Source: CALREJ01 sp964533375
GTDB taxonomy: Bacteria > Patescibacteriota > Gracilibacteria > Peribacterales > Peribacteraceae
Assembly: GCA_964533375.1 (NCBI GenBank)
Contig: CAZHLW010000001.1
Span: 558,001-622,000 of the forward strand
Direction: 5' to 3'
DNA: 64,000 nucleotides
Positions 31,754-39,452 of this stretch are shown piece after piece. The position numbers were made by a program, and so were the translations under genes. The notes under the pieces were generated by a model that saw nothing but the letters and a program-made list of their open reading frames with translations, was not told the DNA's origin and ran no database searches. Positions within the stretch are counted from its first letter, which is position 1, and each line of letters opens with the position of its first letter.

Positions 31754-32623
31754 TCACCACTTTCCCCCGGCTCCTCCCCCTCCGGATGATCCTCCCCCGA
31801 AGCCGCCGAATCCTCCACCGCCCGAACCCCCGCCAAATCCGCCAAAACCGCCTCCTCCAAAGCCTCCGCGGCCGCCACGTCCCCCTTTGAAGAGGTGGCT
31901 GTTTTTGGAAACGATGTAATCGAAGAAGAGTCCGAGTGCGACCAGAAGCGGAATGCTGAGCCACCACGTAAAGAGCACGGTCAGGATGATACCGAAGACT
32001 CCTCCCATAATGCCTCCCGCCCACCACGACTTGGACCGTGAGAGGGTGGCGGCAATGAAGTTAAAGAAGATGAAGACAAAAAAGAGGAGCCACGGAACGA
32101 AGCCGAGGGCATCGGACTCGGTGTATCTGTCTGCGGTGTATTCGCCGCCAATATGTTTCTTCATGGATTCGAGTGCTGCCTGGATTCCTTCAAAATACTC
32201 GCCATCGCGGAAAGCTGGCACCATGTCTGTTTCGACAATGCCTTTCACGACCAGATCCGGCAGTGCGCCTTCCAGACCGTAGCCGGTTGCAATCCAGATT
32301 TTGTGATCCTGATACGCAACCAGAATGAGTGCGCCGTTATTCTTATCCTGCTGACCGACTCCCCAGGTGCGCATGGCATCGAGCGCCACTTCGCCAATGT
32401 CGGCACCGCTTAAAGACTGCACCGTCAGCACGGCAAGTTGATTGCTGGTCGCGTCGTCGTAAGCATTCAGGTCGCTATCCAGCGTGTCGCGCTGCTGCTG
32501 CGTCAGAATTCCTGCGGCATCGGTCACATACCCGTCATTCTGCGGCAACTCGAATGCAAATGCGGACGTGCTGATGCAGAGCGTCAGCAGACCGAAGCCA
32601 AGAGCGGACAAACGGGCGGTCAT
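31754..32623 (-). CDS. TPM-domain membrane protein (YgcG-like)
   Basis: A 289-residue protein. The signal peptide is followed by a TPM domain (about 24-150: NDGYVTDAAGILTQQQRDTLDSDL, NQLAVLTVQSLSGADIGEVALD, WGVGQQDKNNGALILVAYQDHKIWIATGYGLEGALPD), two TM segments (about 175-194 and 205-240) and a Gly/Phe-rich tail (GGRGGFGGGGFGGFGGGSGG). TPM domains face the outside and help in membrane-protein repair or phosphatase-like roles. Pairing with lemA directly upstream (stop TAA followed at once by ATG) is the usual arrangement. Confidence 0.92.
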   Translation of the reverse strand: MTARLSALGFGLLTLCISTSAFAFELPQNDGYVTDAAGILTQQQRDTLDSDLNAYDDATSNQLAVLTVQSLSGADIGEVALDAMRTWGVGQQDKNNGALILVAYQDHKIWIATGYGLEGALPDLVVKGIVETDMVPAFRDGEYFEGIQAALESMKKHIGGEYTADRYTESDALGFVPWLLFFVFIFFNFIAATLSRSKSWWAGGIMGGVFGIILTVLFTWWLSIPLLVALGLFFDYIVSKNSHLFKGGRGGRGGFGGGGFGGFGGGSGGGGFGGFGGGSSGGGGAGGKW

Positions 32624-33187
32624 TTACTCAAACTGGACGGACGGAGCGTTCTCGGAACCAGGAGTACTCTGGAAACCTGCCTCCGGCTGGTAGCCGAAGA
32701 ACGAGGCGACAATGTTTCCGGGGAACGTGCGGACGCGGATGTTGTAGTCGCGGACGCTGTCGTTGTAATCCTTGCGCGCGGTAGCAATGCGGTTTTCGGT
32801 TCCTTCCAGCTGCGTCATGAGATCACGATACGCCTGTGTTGCCTGCAATTGCGGATAGGCTTCGACAGATACAAGCAAGCGCGACAGTGCGCTGTCCAAA
32901 TTCTGTGCGGCCAGAACACCTGCTTCTCTGTTGCCGCCTGCATTCAGCCATTGTGTGCGGGCTTCTGTGACTGCGGTGAGCGTGCTCTGTTCGAAGTTTG
33001 CGGCACCCTTCACGGTACTGACCAGGTTCGGCACAAGATCGAAGCGGCGCTGGTACTGCGTTTCCACCTGACGCCAGTTGTTGTCGACGGTTTCCTTTTG
33101 AGCAACAAGTCCGTTGTAACTACTGAAGATCCACAGACCGATCAACACAATGACCGCGGGAATAGCGTATTTCCAGGAAAATTTCAT
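32624..33187 (-). CDS. lemA: LemA family protein
   Basis: A 187-residue membrane protein: one N-terminal TM (KYAIPAVIVLIGLWIFSSYN), then the LemA helical body with NGLVAQKETVDNNWRQVETQYQRRFDLVPNLVSTVKG, ATQAYRDLMTQLEGTENRIATARKDYNDSVRDYNIRVRTFPGNIVASFFGY. LemA-type proteins are found with TPM proteins such as the one directly downstream; their molecular role is unclear. It has a promoter ~70 nt upstream with an untranslated leader. Confidence 0.94.
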   Translation of the reverse strand: MKFSWKYAIPAVIVLIGLWIFSSYNGLVAQKETVDNNWRQVETQYQRRFDLVPNLVSTVKGAANFEQSTLTAVTEARTQWLNAGGNREAGVLAAQNLDSALSRLLVSVEAYPQLQATQAYRDLMTQLEGTENRIATARKDYNDSVRDYNIRVRTFPGNIVASFFGYQPEAGFQSTPGSENAPSVQFE

Positions 33188-33260
33188 GTGGAAGGGTTGG
33201 AGGAAAAAAGTGCACCAATGCTACCAAAACTCTTTGGAGATATCATGGTTTTTTTGAAGA

Positions 33261-33289
33261 AATGTAGACTAATAGATAACTACAGACAA
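33261..33289 (-). promoter_or_regulatory. Promoter of the lemA-TPM operon
   Basis: On the minus strand: TTGTCT (33284-33289), 17-nt spacer, TACATT (33261-33266). The leader is about 70 nt with GGAGG-like purines (TCCTCC on plus strand is absent), and initiation may rely on weak signals. Confidence 0.5.
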
Positions 33290-33321
33290 AGCATCTACGT
33301 ATCTACTGATCAACAGGCTCA

Positions 33322-33867
33322 TCACGGCTTTTTATATTTTCCGGTGAGCGTGGCCCTTGCGAGCACCTGTCCTTTCATCACTTTCTTCAGCTGGTCGATG
33401 GTCGGAATATTTTTCAGGGTATAGGTTGAGCTCACTGCGTAGGCTGTAAAGAGGTAGCGGTGCGTTCCTGTGGCCGGACAGAACGGTTCAAACTCCTGCT
33501 TGCCGGAGGAATTGAGCCCCTGCATTGTGCCGTTTGGCGCCTGGCCTTCGGGGAGCACGGGCGTTTCGGAGGGGATATTATACAGAACCAGATGATCGAA
33601 TCCTCCGCGGGGGGCATCCTGGTCATACACATAGAGCACGATGCTCCGGGTATTCTCCGGCAGATTTTCAAAGCGGATGGGCGGGAAAACCCCCTCTCCG
33701 GTGCAGGTGTACTTTTCCGGAATGAGGCCGTTATCCGCAAATGCCGTGCTGCGGATGGCAAAGGCGGGAGTCAGGGCGTCGCTCACTGCAAGGGCAATGA
33801 CCATCAACACCAGAAAGGCGGCGATACAGCCGTACAGGGTCCATTGCTGGGTTCTGGTCAGTTGCAT
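33322..33867 (-). CDS. YbhB/YbcL family PEBP-like protein, membrane-anchored
   Basis: A 181-residue protein with one N-terminal TM (WTLYGCIAAFLVLMVIALAV) and a phosphatidylethanolamine-binding-like domain: IPEKYTCTGEGVFPPIRFENLPENTRSIVLYVYDQDAPRGGFDHLVLYNIP, with the DPDAP-equivalent DQDAP and a GT-H-RYLFTAYAV segment. Bacterial YbhB/YbcL proteins bind small anionic ligands; the function is unknown. The TM anchor places the domain outside the membrane. It lies 26 bp from the peroxiredoxin gene upstream on the same strand. Confidence 0.9.
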   Translation of the reverse strand: MQLTRTQQWTLYGCIAAFLVLMVIALAVSDALTPAFAIRSTAFADNGLIPEKYTCTGEGVFPPIRFENLPENTRSIVLYVYDQDAPRGGFDHLVLYNIPSETPVLPEGQAPNGTMQGLNSSGKQEFEPFCPATGTHRYLFTAYAVSSTYTLKNIPTIDQLKKVMKGQVLARATLTGKYKKP

Positions 33868-33893
33868 GGGAAAGCGAAAAATAGGAAGGCATG

Positions 33894-34361
33894 CTATAGA
33901 AAATCCGCTGCATCCGCAAGAATCTGCGTTGCGTGGCCGTCGGGTTGTACCTTTTCGTAGATTTTGACAATGGTACCTTCAGGATCAATCAGAAAGGTTG
34001 TCCGGAAAATGCCTTCATACTCTTTCCCATACATCGTTTTCAGTCCCCACACGCCGTATGCTGTCACGACGGTTTTTTCCGTATCTGCAAGAAGGGTGAA
34101 TGGCAGTTCATATTTCTCTGCAAATTTCTTATGGCTCTTCACATCATTCACGCTGATGCCGATCACATCCATGTTGTGTTTCTGCAACTCATGAATGGAA
34201 TCGCGGAAGTTGCACGCTTCAGTCGTGCAGCCGGGCGTGTCATCTTTCGGATAAAAATAGAGGACCACCCATCTGCCTCTTTTGCTACTCAACTGATGTA
34301 CGACCCCGTTTTGGTCGGGCAACAAAAAATCAGGGGCCTGTGTACCGATGTCTGGAAGCAT
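33894..34361 (-). CDS. bcp: Thioredoxin-dependent peroxiredoxin, BCP/PrxQ type
   Basis: Reduces hydroperoxides using thioredoxin. The 155-residue product has the peroxidatic Cys in DDTPGCTTEAC (C45) and a resolving Cys five residues later (C50), as in PrxQ/BCP proteins. FYPKDDTPG, FRDSIHELQKHNMDVIGIS and TTFLIDPEGTIVKIYEKVQPDGHA follow the family. ATG 34361 is chosen because it begins MLPDIGTQAPDF, the family start. The ATG shares a nucleotide with the stop of the upstream DUF1761 gene (TAATG), so the two are translationally coupled. Confidence 0.94.
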   Translation of the reverse strand: MLPDIGTQAPDFLLPDQNGVVHQLSSKRGRWVVLYFYPKDDTPGCTTEACNFRDSIHELQKHNMDVIGISVNDVKSHKKFAEKYELPFTLLADTEKTVVTAYGVWGLKTMYGKEYEGIFRTTFLIDPEGTIVKIYEKVQPDGHATQILADAADFL

Positions 34362-34786
34362 TACCAGTAGTAGAAAAGAAGACCCATCACCAGCAGATTG
34401 ACGAGGTCGAAGAGTGAGACGATCCAAAATAACCGAAAGGACTTCAATTCAAATGCAAAGTGCGAGAGGCGGATGGCAGCAACGAATCCGACCCACACAA
34501 CCAAAATACTTGCGAGCATATCGGTCACACTTCCGGAGAATGCTCTGGGCATTTGCAGCAGCACATAGCCGGTGACAAGAGCGCAGAGGAACGATGTAAC
34601 CATCGCGCTTATCATGACGTCCTTTGTGGCTTTATTTTTCTTGTACCCGATTTCTTTCATCCAGATTCCCCCGAATACTTTCTCGGAAAACCACACGGCG
34701 CCCAGTACCAAATTCAAAAGCGCTGCAACGAGAAGAGGAAGGAACATCTGTATATCCATGAAAGAAGGGGGAAAGTTATCTGGCAT
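34361..34786 (-). CDS. DUF1761 family membrane protein
   Basis: A 141-residue protein with four hydrophobic segments: FLPLLVAALLNLVLGAVWFSE, ISAMVTSFLCALVTGYVLL, MLASILVVWVGFVAAIRLSHF and FWIVSLFDLVNLLVMGLLFYYW. The first segment's N-LVLGAVWFS and the later AAIRLSHFAFELKSFRLFWI fit DUF1761, a family of unknown function. A purine-rich AAGGAGAG lies 6 nt before ATG 34786, one of few good Shine-Dalgarno sequences here. The stop overlaps the bcp start (TAATG). Confidence 0.8.
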   Translation of the reverse strand: MPDNFPPSFMDIQMFLPLLVAALLNLVLGAVWFSEKVFGGIWMKEIGYKKNKATKDVMISAMVTSFLCALVTGYVLLQMPRAFSGSVTDMLASILVVWVGFVAAIRLSHFAFELKSFRLFWIVSLFDLVNLLVMGLLFYYW

Positions 34787-34936
34787 TCTACTCTCCTTCC
34801 CTGTCTTAAAAAGAGCAGAAGACCCTTTCTAATGGTTTTACGCAAGACATCTGCTTTTTCTGCGTCAAGCGCTTTCTTGTCACAAAGTGCGGCTGTCCGC
34901 GTCTTATCTGTATTCGTATTTCCTTCCTCTTTTTGT

Positions 34937-35110
34937 ATGGCTGATTCCAATTCTTCCTCCACGATGATTGTGGCGCTCGTCGCCATTCTCGTGATTGTGG
35001 CTCTTGGTTTCCTTTTGTATAAGCAGTTGCCTATGGGAACGACTCCCGCAGACAACAACGGCATCAATGTCGATGTCGATTTGCCCGGCAACAGTGCATC
35101 TTCCTATTAA
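34937..35110 (+). CDS. 57-residue single-TM protein
   Basis: A small protein with a Ser-rich start (MADSNSSST), one TM helix (MIVALVAILVIVALGFLLYKQL) and a short polar C-terminus rich in Asn, Asp and Gly (DNNGINVDVDLPGNSASSY). It is a likely exported or bitopic small membrane protein. ATG 34937 is preferred because longer in-frame starts overlap the divergent DUF1761 gene. Family unknown. The next small gene begins 62 bp later on the same strand. Confidence 0.55.
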   Translation: MADSNSSSTMIVALVAILVIVALGFLLYKQLPMGTTPADNNGINVDVDLPGNSASSY

Positions 35111-35172
35111 TGAATAGTAAGAGAAGACGAATAACGGTGTCTCAGTATCGGTACTTCTTTCCCCCACTTTCT

Positions 35173-35325
35173 ATGGCAGACCAGAAAAGCGATGAACAGA
35201 AGATCGCTGAAAAAGAAGCGGAAAAACAGCGCTGGGAAAACTCCGGCAAGAAAGATGTTCCTTTCTTCGGGAGTGTGACGGATCTTGGCGCCAAAGACCA
35301 GAAAGGCGTTGGAACCGGAAAATAA
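35173..35325 (+). CDS. 50-residue charged protein
   Basis: A small hydrophilic protein starting MADQKSDEQKIAEKEAEKQRW, with a helical Lys/Glu-rich N-terminal half and a Gly/Lys C-terminal tail (KKDVPFFGSVTDLGAKDQKG). No family recognised. It begins MAD like the preceding 57-residue protein and ends 2 bp before the 3' end of the convergent DEAD-box helicase gene. ATG 35173 is favoured over an in-frame ATG at 35110 that overlaps the upstream stop. The short length and lack of homologue memory keep confidence moderate. Confidence 0.5.
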   Translation: MADQKSDEQKIAEKEAEKQRWENSGKKDVPFFGSVTDLGAKDQKGVGTGK

Positions 35326-35327
35326 TC

Positions 35328-36611
35328 TTACCGGCGTCCCTTAAATGATGAGCGCGGGCTATGCCTGCGCTCTTTGTTTGAATGTGATGATGCAGGTTTT
35401 GAACGATGAGACGAACGGCCGCTATGTGTGGGATGACCGTCATCGCGTTCCACTTTCACAGGAGCACGTGGGGCAGGAAGATCTGCAGGCAGAGGTTTTT
35501 TCGGAATAGGTGCACGGATAAGACGCTCGACTGATTTGAGACTTCCCACCTGATCCGGCTGCACAAAGCTGATAGCGCGTCCTTCGCGTCCTGCGCGTCC
35601 GGTGCGTCCGATGCGGTGCACGTAGTCTTCGGAATCGTCAGGCATGTCGTAGTTGATCACCAGCTCGATTCCCTTCACATCAATACCGCGTGCGGCAATA
35701 TCAGTGGCAATCAGAATGCGGTATTTCCCGCTCTTGAAGCCATCAAGTGCCTCTCTGCGTTGCGCAAGACTCCTGTTGCTGTGAATTTCTGCAGCCGTGT
35801 GACCGATGATGTTGACGGACTTCGCAATTTTCTTCGCACCGAATTTCGTGCGGGAGAACACGAGCACCGATCCTTTGTATTCACTCAGCAGGTGTTCAAG
35901 CAGGCGCATCTTGTCGTTGCGCGCGATAATAAACACTTCCTGCTGCACGCGTTCCGCGGTTGTCCCCGCAGGAGCGACTTCTATGCGCAGCGGCAGTTTC
36001 ATGTGCTTCGTGGCAATGCTGACAATTTCAGACGGCATGGTTGCGGAGAAGAGCATTGTCTGGCGTTCTTTTTCGACGGCAGCAAGAATAGCATTGATCT
36101 GCGGCGCAAAGCCCATGTCGAGCATGCGGTCGGCTTCGTCGAGCACCAGGATTTTTACGGTTTTTAATGTGATGGTTCTCTGTTCCATGTGGTCAATCAG
36201 ACGACCAGGCGTTGCAATCACGACATGCGGTTTATTGCGGATCATCTGGCGCTGCAGATTCATGGATGCTCCACCAATCAGCACCGCAGTTCTTAAACCC
36301 AGTCTGCGTCCGACACGCTGGAATGTTTCATCAACCTGGAGCGCCAGTTCGCGCGTCGGCAGAATAATCAGACCGTGGCCTTTGCCGGAGAGGACGTGCT
36401 GAATCATCGGGATACCGAATGCCAGTGTCTTTCCGGTTCCGGTTTGTGCGATGCCGATAATGTCTTTGCCTTCAATCCCCGACGGAATACAGGACGCCTG
36501 AATGGGAGTCGGTACGGTGAACTTTTCTTCGTCCAGAGACAGGAGAATATTCGGGGCTATGGAAAGTCCGTGAAAACTGCCGGCGGGAGGGTTTGCAATA
36601 TCGTTTTGCAT
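35328..36611 (-). CDS. DEAD-box RNA helicase (RhlE/CsdA-like)
   Basis: An ATP-dependent RNA helicase of 427 residues, probably for RNA folding, decay or ribosome assembly. Motifs in order: Q motif (PTPIQASCIP), I AQTGTGKT, Ia PTRELA, Ib TPGRL, II DEAD (VLDEADRMLDMGF), III SAT, IV VLVFSRTK, V ATDIAARGID and VI HRIGRTGRAG. The C-terminal ~60 residues are basic and Ser/His/Arg-rich (HSGRSSHRSKPASSHSNKERRH), like RNA-binding tails of this family. RhlE-type rather than CsdA by length. A TACACT lies 8 nt before the ATG. Confidence 0.95.
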   Translation of the reverse strand: MQNDIANPPAGSFHGLSIAPNILLSLDEEKFTVPTPIQASCIPSGIEGKDIIGIAQTGTGKTLAFGIPMIQHVLSGKGHGLIILPTRELALQVDETFQRVGRRLGLRTAVLIGGASMNLQRQMIRNKPHVVIATPGRLIDHMEQRTITLKTVKILVLDEADRMLDMGFAPQINAILAAVEKERQTMLFSATMPSEIVSIATKHMKLPLRIEVAPAGTTAERVQQEVFIIARNDKMRLLEHLLSEYKGSVLVFSRTKFGAKKIAKSVNIIGHTAAEIHSNRSLAQRREALDGFKSGKYRILIATDIAARGIDVKGIELVINYDMPDDSEDYVHRIGRTGRAGREGRAISFVQPDQVGSLKSVERLIRAPIPKKPLPADLPAPRAPVKVERDDGHPTHSGRSSHRSKPASSHSNKERRHSPRSSFKGRR

Positions 36612-36653
36612 GAAACAGCAGTGTACCTGTCTTTACATCCTAACGCGAGGGTC

Positions 36654-37340
36654 TTATTCCCTGTTTTGAGCATGTTCAAGCACAAAAAGCAGGATATTGT
36701 CCACAATGGGTGCGTTTTCTTTCTCTTTGTACTCAAGCTCAAGCGGTTCCTGACGATTGGCATGGATCAGCAGTTCCTGAGGTTGATGCTCAATATCCAA
36801 CACCTGGCTGATCGTGATGCCGATGGATTTTTTGCTTCCCTTAAAAATGAGTCGCTTACTGGTGATGATCAGTTCGCCGCTATCTTTCCCGTCCCCGGTT
36901 TTTCGGATCATTGCTTCTTTCCAGTACGCCGTCTCGCCGGGTTTGAGGAGAAGTGCGACATCGATGATCGGCATATTGCCGTGTTTGATTTCACTGAGAA
37001 CGCGAAGCCGCAGCAGCTGTTTTTTACTTTTTGCAATCTCGCTGTCTTTTAATCCCAGATAATCCTGAATCTGTTCCAGTTCGTCCCATTCATCATCGGA
37101 AATATCCGCGTCATCACTCACCGACTGAAAGGCTGTGACATACGCCTGCACGCGAATGGCATCGAGAACATCAAGGGGCAGTCCCATCTCTTCGCGCATA
37201 GTTTCGAGTTCATCAATTTCCTTCTTCGTAAGCTTGCCGTCTTTCACCGCCTCAAGCACTGCCTCGCGAAAGGCTCTGGCACTCATACCAGTTCCCTTCT
37301 TCGCAAGCGTGACGATGGTGGTCGGGAGAAATTCGAGCAT
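36654..37340 (-). CDS. TerB-like plus PH-like domain protein
   Basis: A 228-residue soluble protein. The N-terminal part (about 15-110) is a helical TerB-like fold (AFREAVLEAVKDGKLTKKEIDELETMREEMGLPLDVLDAIRVQAY, DADISDDEWDELEQIQDYLGL) with EF-hand-like DGKLTKKEID and DADISDDEWDE. The C-terminal part (about 130-225) resembles a bacterial PH/GRAM-like domain (LKPGETAYWKEAMIRK, GELIITSKRLIFKGSKKSIGITISQVLDIEHQ). TerB domains occur in tellurite and stress systems. Its ATG overlaps the pdxT stop by one nucleotide (TAATG), so it is translated with pdxT. Confidence 0.7.
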   Translation of the reverse strand: MLEFLPTTIVTLAKKGTGMSARAFREAVLEAVKDGKLTKKEIDELETMREEMGLPLDVLDAIRVQAYVTAFQSVSDDADISDDEWDELEQIQDYLGLKDSEIAKSKKQLLRLRVLSEIKHGNMPIIDVALLLKPGETAYWKEAMIRKTGDGKDSGELIITSKRLIFKGSKKSIGITISQVLDIEHQPQELLIHANRQEPLELEYKEKENAPIVDNILLFVLEHAQNRE

Positions 37341-37906
37341 TAGAGAGACAGGAAGAATTGATGGACAGATGGATCACCGCGGACTTCCGGATGGAACGTC
37401 CCCGCCAGTATTCTACCGGAGCGAACGAGCACAGGTTCTTCTTTATATGACGCAAGAACGTCTACATCCTGACCGATCCACGTGATGCGCGGTGCGCGGA
37501 TGAAGGCGCTTGTTACAGGATGATCGATCCCAGAAATAGTGAGACTGGCTTCGAAGCTGTCTCTCTGTGTGCCGTACGCATTGCGGTCAACGGTGATATC
37601 GAGAAGCCCAAGCGTCTTCGGGGCATTCTTTCCTGTTGCTTCCCCCGCAAGCAGGATTGCCCCCGCACAGGTTCCGTAGATGGCGAGTGACTCATCCCCT
37701 GCTCTTTTGATGAGCTGCTCCCCTACTCCGGTTTCTGCCAGGAATCGCGCGATCACGGTACTTTCGCCACCGGGAAGAATGACGTGTGTGATGGAAGCAT
37801 CCAGATCTGCACTAGAACGAATCTCTGTCACGTGTACGCCAAGAGACTGGCATATCTCCTGATGCTCCAGAACGTCACCCTGAAATGCCACGATTCCTAC
37901 GTGCAT
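37340..37906 (-). CDS. pdxT: PdxT, pyridoxal 5'-phosphate synthase glutaminase subunit
   Basis: The amidotransferase half of the PdxS-PdxT PLP synthase: releases ammonia from glutamine. The 188-residue product starts MHVGIVAFQGDVLEHQ. The oxyanion region is ILPGGESTVIARF; the nucleophile Cys is in YGTCAGAILLAGEATG; the His/Glu pair is in GTFHPEV. ATG 37906 matches the family start; a longer in-frame start extends into the pdxS gap. It is 16 bp downstream of pdxS and overlaps the next gene by one nucleotide. Confidence 0.93.
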   Translation of the reverse strand: MHVGIVAFQGDVLEHQEICQSLGVHVTEIRSSADLDASITHVILPGGESTVIARFLAETGVGEQLIKRAGDESLAIYGTCAGAILLAGEATGKNAPKTLGLLDITVDRNAYGTQRDSFEASLTISGIDHPVTSAFIRAPRITWIGQDVDVLASYKEEPVLVRSGRILAGTFHPEVRGDPSVHQFFLSL

Positions 37907-37922
37907 GAGAAAGAAGGAAGAA

Positions 37923-38801
37923 TTAATGACCGCGCTCCTGCATTCTGGTATCGAGTGATGCAATCTCCAGTCCGATCATCGGATTTCCCAAACCTTCGGA
38001 CACTTCTGCAAGCATCGCAGCATCATTGTAGTGAGTTGTTGCCCGGACAATCGCAGCAGCGGTTCTTGCAGGATTCTCGGATTTGAAAATGCCCGATCCC
38101 ACAAACACGCCTTCAGCCCCGAGCTGCATGAGCAGTGCCGCATCTGCTGGCGTTGCGACTCCCCCTGCGACAAAGGTCACAACCGGAAGACGCTGCGCAT
38201 CGCGGATCTGCTCTACAAGGGCCAGTGGAATGCGTTCCGTTTTTGCAAACTCCTGACGGTCTCCGGAGGACATTGCCTGCAGGCCTTTCATTTCCCGCTG
38301 GATCATTTTCAAATGCCGGACAGCTTCCACCACATTTCCGGTTCCTGCTTCGCCCTTGGTGCGGATCATCGCAGCCCCTTCGTTCACACGCCGGAGTGCT
38401 TCCCCAAGATTGGTAGCTCCGCACACAAACGGAATCGAAAAATCTTTTTTGTTCACATGATCAAACGGATCAGCGGGTGTGAGTACTTCGCTCTCATCAA
38501 TAAAGTCGATACCGAGTGATTCCAAAATCCGCGCCTCGGCCGTGTGGCCGATTCTGATTTTTGCCATGACCGGAATGGAAACCGCTGCCTGAATACTTTT
38601 GATAAGAAGCGGATCACTCATGCGGGCCACTCCCCCGTCGCGCCGGATATCCGACGGCACACGCTCAAGAGCCATGACGGCACATGCGCCTGCCTGCTCT
38701 GCAATGACAGCCTGCTCCGCTGTGACGACATCCATAATAACGCCGCCCTTCAGCATGCGGGCGAGATCCTGGCCAAGAGTTTGGGATGGGTGGCTTGCCA
38801 T
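37923..38801 (-). CDS. pdxS: PdxS, pyridoxal 5'-phosphate synthase synthase subunit
   Basis: Condenses ribose-5-phosphate, glyceraldehyde-3-phosphate and ammonia into PLP. The 292-residue product has VIMDVVTAEQAVIAEQAGACAVMALERVP, DIRRDGGVARMSDP, MAKIRIGH (catalytic Lys), FVCGATNLGEALRR, IRTKGEAGTGNVVEAVRH and FVGSGIFKS. ATG 38801 (MASHPSQ) suits the family; ATG 38816 adds MRGSL. It lies 32 nt downstream of tRNA-Pro on the same strand, with a CCCCGC..GCGGGG hairpin between, so it may be read from the tRNA promoter. Confidence 0.95.
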   Translation of the reverse strand: MASHPSQTLGQDLARMLKGGVIMDVVTAEQAVIAEQAGACAVMALERVPSDIRRDGGVARMSDPLLIKSIQAAVSIPVMAKIRIGHTAEARILESLGIDFIDESEVLTPADPFDHVNKKDFSIPFVCGATNLGEALRRVNEGAAMIRTKGEAGTGNVVEAVRHLKMIQREMKGLQAMSSGDRQEFAKTERIPLALVEQIRDAQRLPVVTFVAGGVATPADAALLMQLGAEGVFVGSGIFKSENPARTAAAIVRATTHYNDAAMLAEVSEGLGNPMIGLEIASLDTRMQERGH

Positions 38802-38833
38802 GAGCGAGCCCCGCAAGCGCGGGGTGAGTCGAA

Positions 38834-38910
38834 TGGTCGGGACAAGAGGACTCGAACCTCCGGCCTTACGGTCCCGAACCGTACGCTCTAGCCAACTGAG
38901 CTATGTCCCG
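38834..38910 (-). tRNA. tRNA-Pro (CGG)
   Basis: Acceptor CGGGACA/TGTCCCG, anticodon stem TACGG/CCGTA, loop TTCGGGA with anticodon CGG (plus-strand 38874-38876), T-loop GTTCGAGT and encoded CCA. Upstream of pdxS on the same strand. Confidence 0.96.
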
Positions 38911-39164
38911 ATCGCGCGGATACTACAGGAACCGTTTGCGCTCAGCCAGAGGTGCGCAAATAGTGTTATTTCATACTATTAAATTCATTTAGCAATGCCA
39001 GTCGCCCCCTCAAAAATAGGGTTTATGTTCACATTTTGTGTACATATTATCTGATGATAATCCTATGTTTGAAGAATGATAAACGTGTTATCAAGGAAAA
39101 TGTTACACATTTTATAGTTAGAAGTAGAACACAATCCTGAGTCAATCTGCACTAGACAATAAAA
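38911..39164. other. AT-rich intergenic stretch
   Basis: Between tRNA-Pro and the hairpin-rich RNA. It is AT-rich with runs such as TTATTTCATACTATTAAATTC and TTTTATAGTTAG. It should hold the promoters of the flanking units, but no single convincing -35/-10 pair stands out. Confidence 0.4.
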
Positions 39165-39450
39165 AAGCCCTCCGTACACTCCCCGAGTCCCTTCCGGGGA
39201 CCTACTATGAAACACGTGAAGTACACAACGCACCGCGCCGCTTCACTTCCGCTCGTGCTGATGCACGTAGCGTTCATTACCTTCCTCTCGCTGAGCATGG
39301 TAATGAGCCTCCCGACTCTTCGGTAAGAGCCAGGCGAAGTAAGCAGCCATCCAACGTTCACACCGGTGAACGACCATCGATCTCCGTCTCACTTGGGTTG
39401 AAGCCCACGAGCCGGCCGCTCTGCTGAACCCGAAATCCGGGTTCTTTTGT
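39165..39450 (+). ncRNA. Candidate structured non-coding RNA
   Basis: Eight complementary stem pairs in ~265 nt: TCCCCG/CGGGGA (39180-39200), GTGAAG/CTTCAC (39216-39246), CGTGC/GCACG (39254-39267), TCATTACC/GGTAATGA (39274-39306), CTCTT/AAGAG (39316-39329), CGTTCAC/GTGAACG (39355-39372), TGGG/CCCA (39394-39407) and GAACCCG/CGGGTTC (39426-39444). The last is followed by TTTTGTTG and acts as a plus-strand terminator. Landmarks of RNase P RNA, tmRNA and SRP RNA were looked for and not seen. A 39-codon frame (39207-39326, MKHVKYTTHRAASL...) lies inside; it could be a small TM peptide, but the hairpins argue for an RNA. Confidence 0.5.
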
Positions 39451-39452
39451 TG

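Noticed and set aside
39207..39326. 39-codon plus-strand gene for a TM peptide
   Set aside because: It overlaps four of the eight stems of the candidate RNA and has no ribosome binding site; kept only as an alternative.
39165..39450. RNase P RNA, tmRNA or SRP RNA
   Set aside because: The conserved GAGGAAAGUCC, tRNA-like ends with tag frame, and GGAAG-AGCAG loop were not found on either strand.
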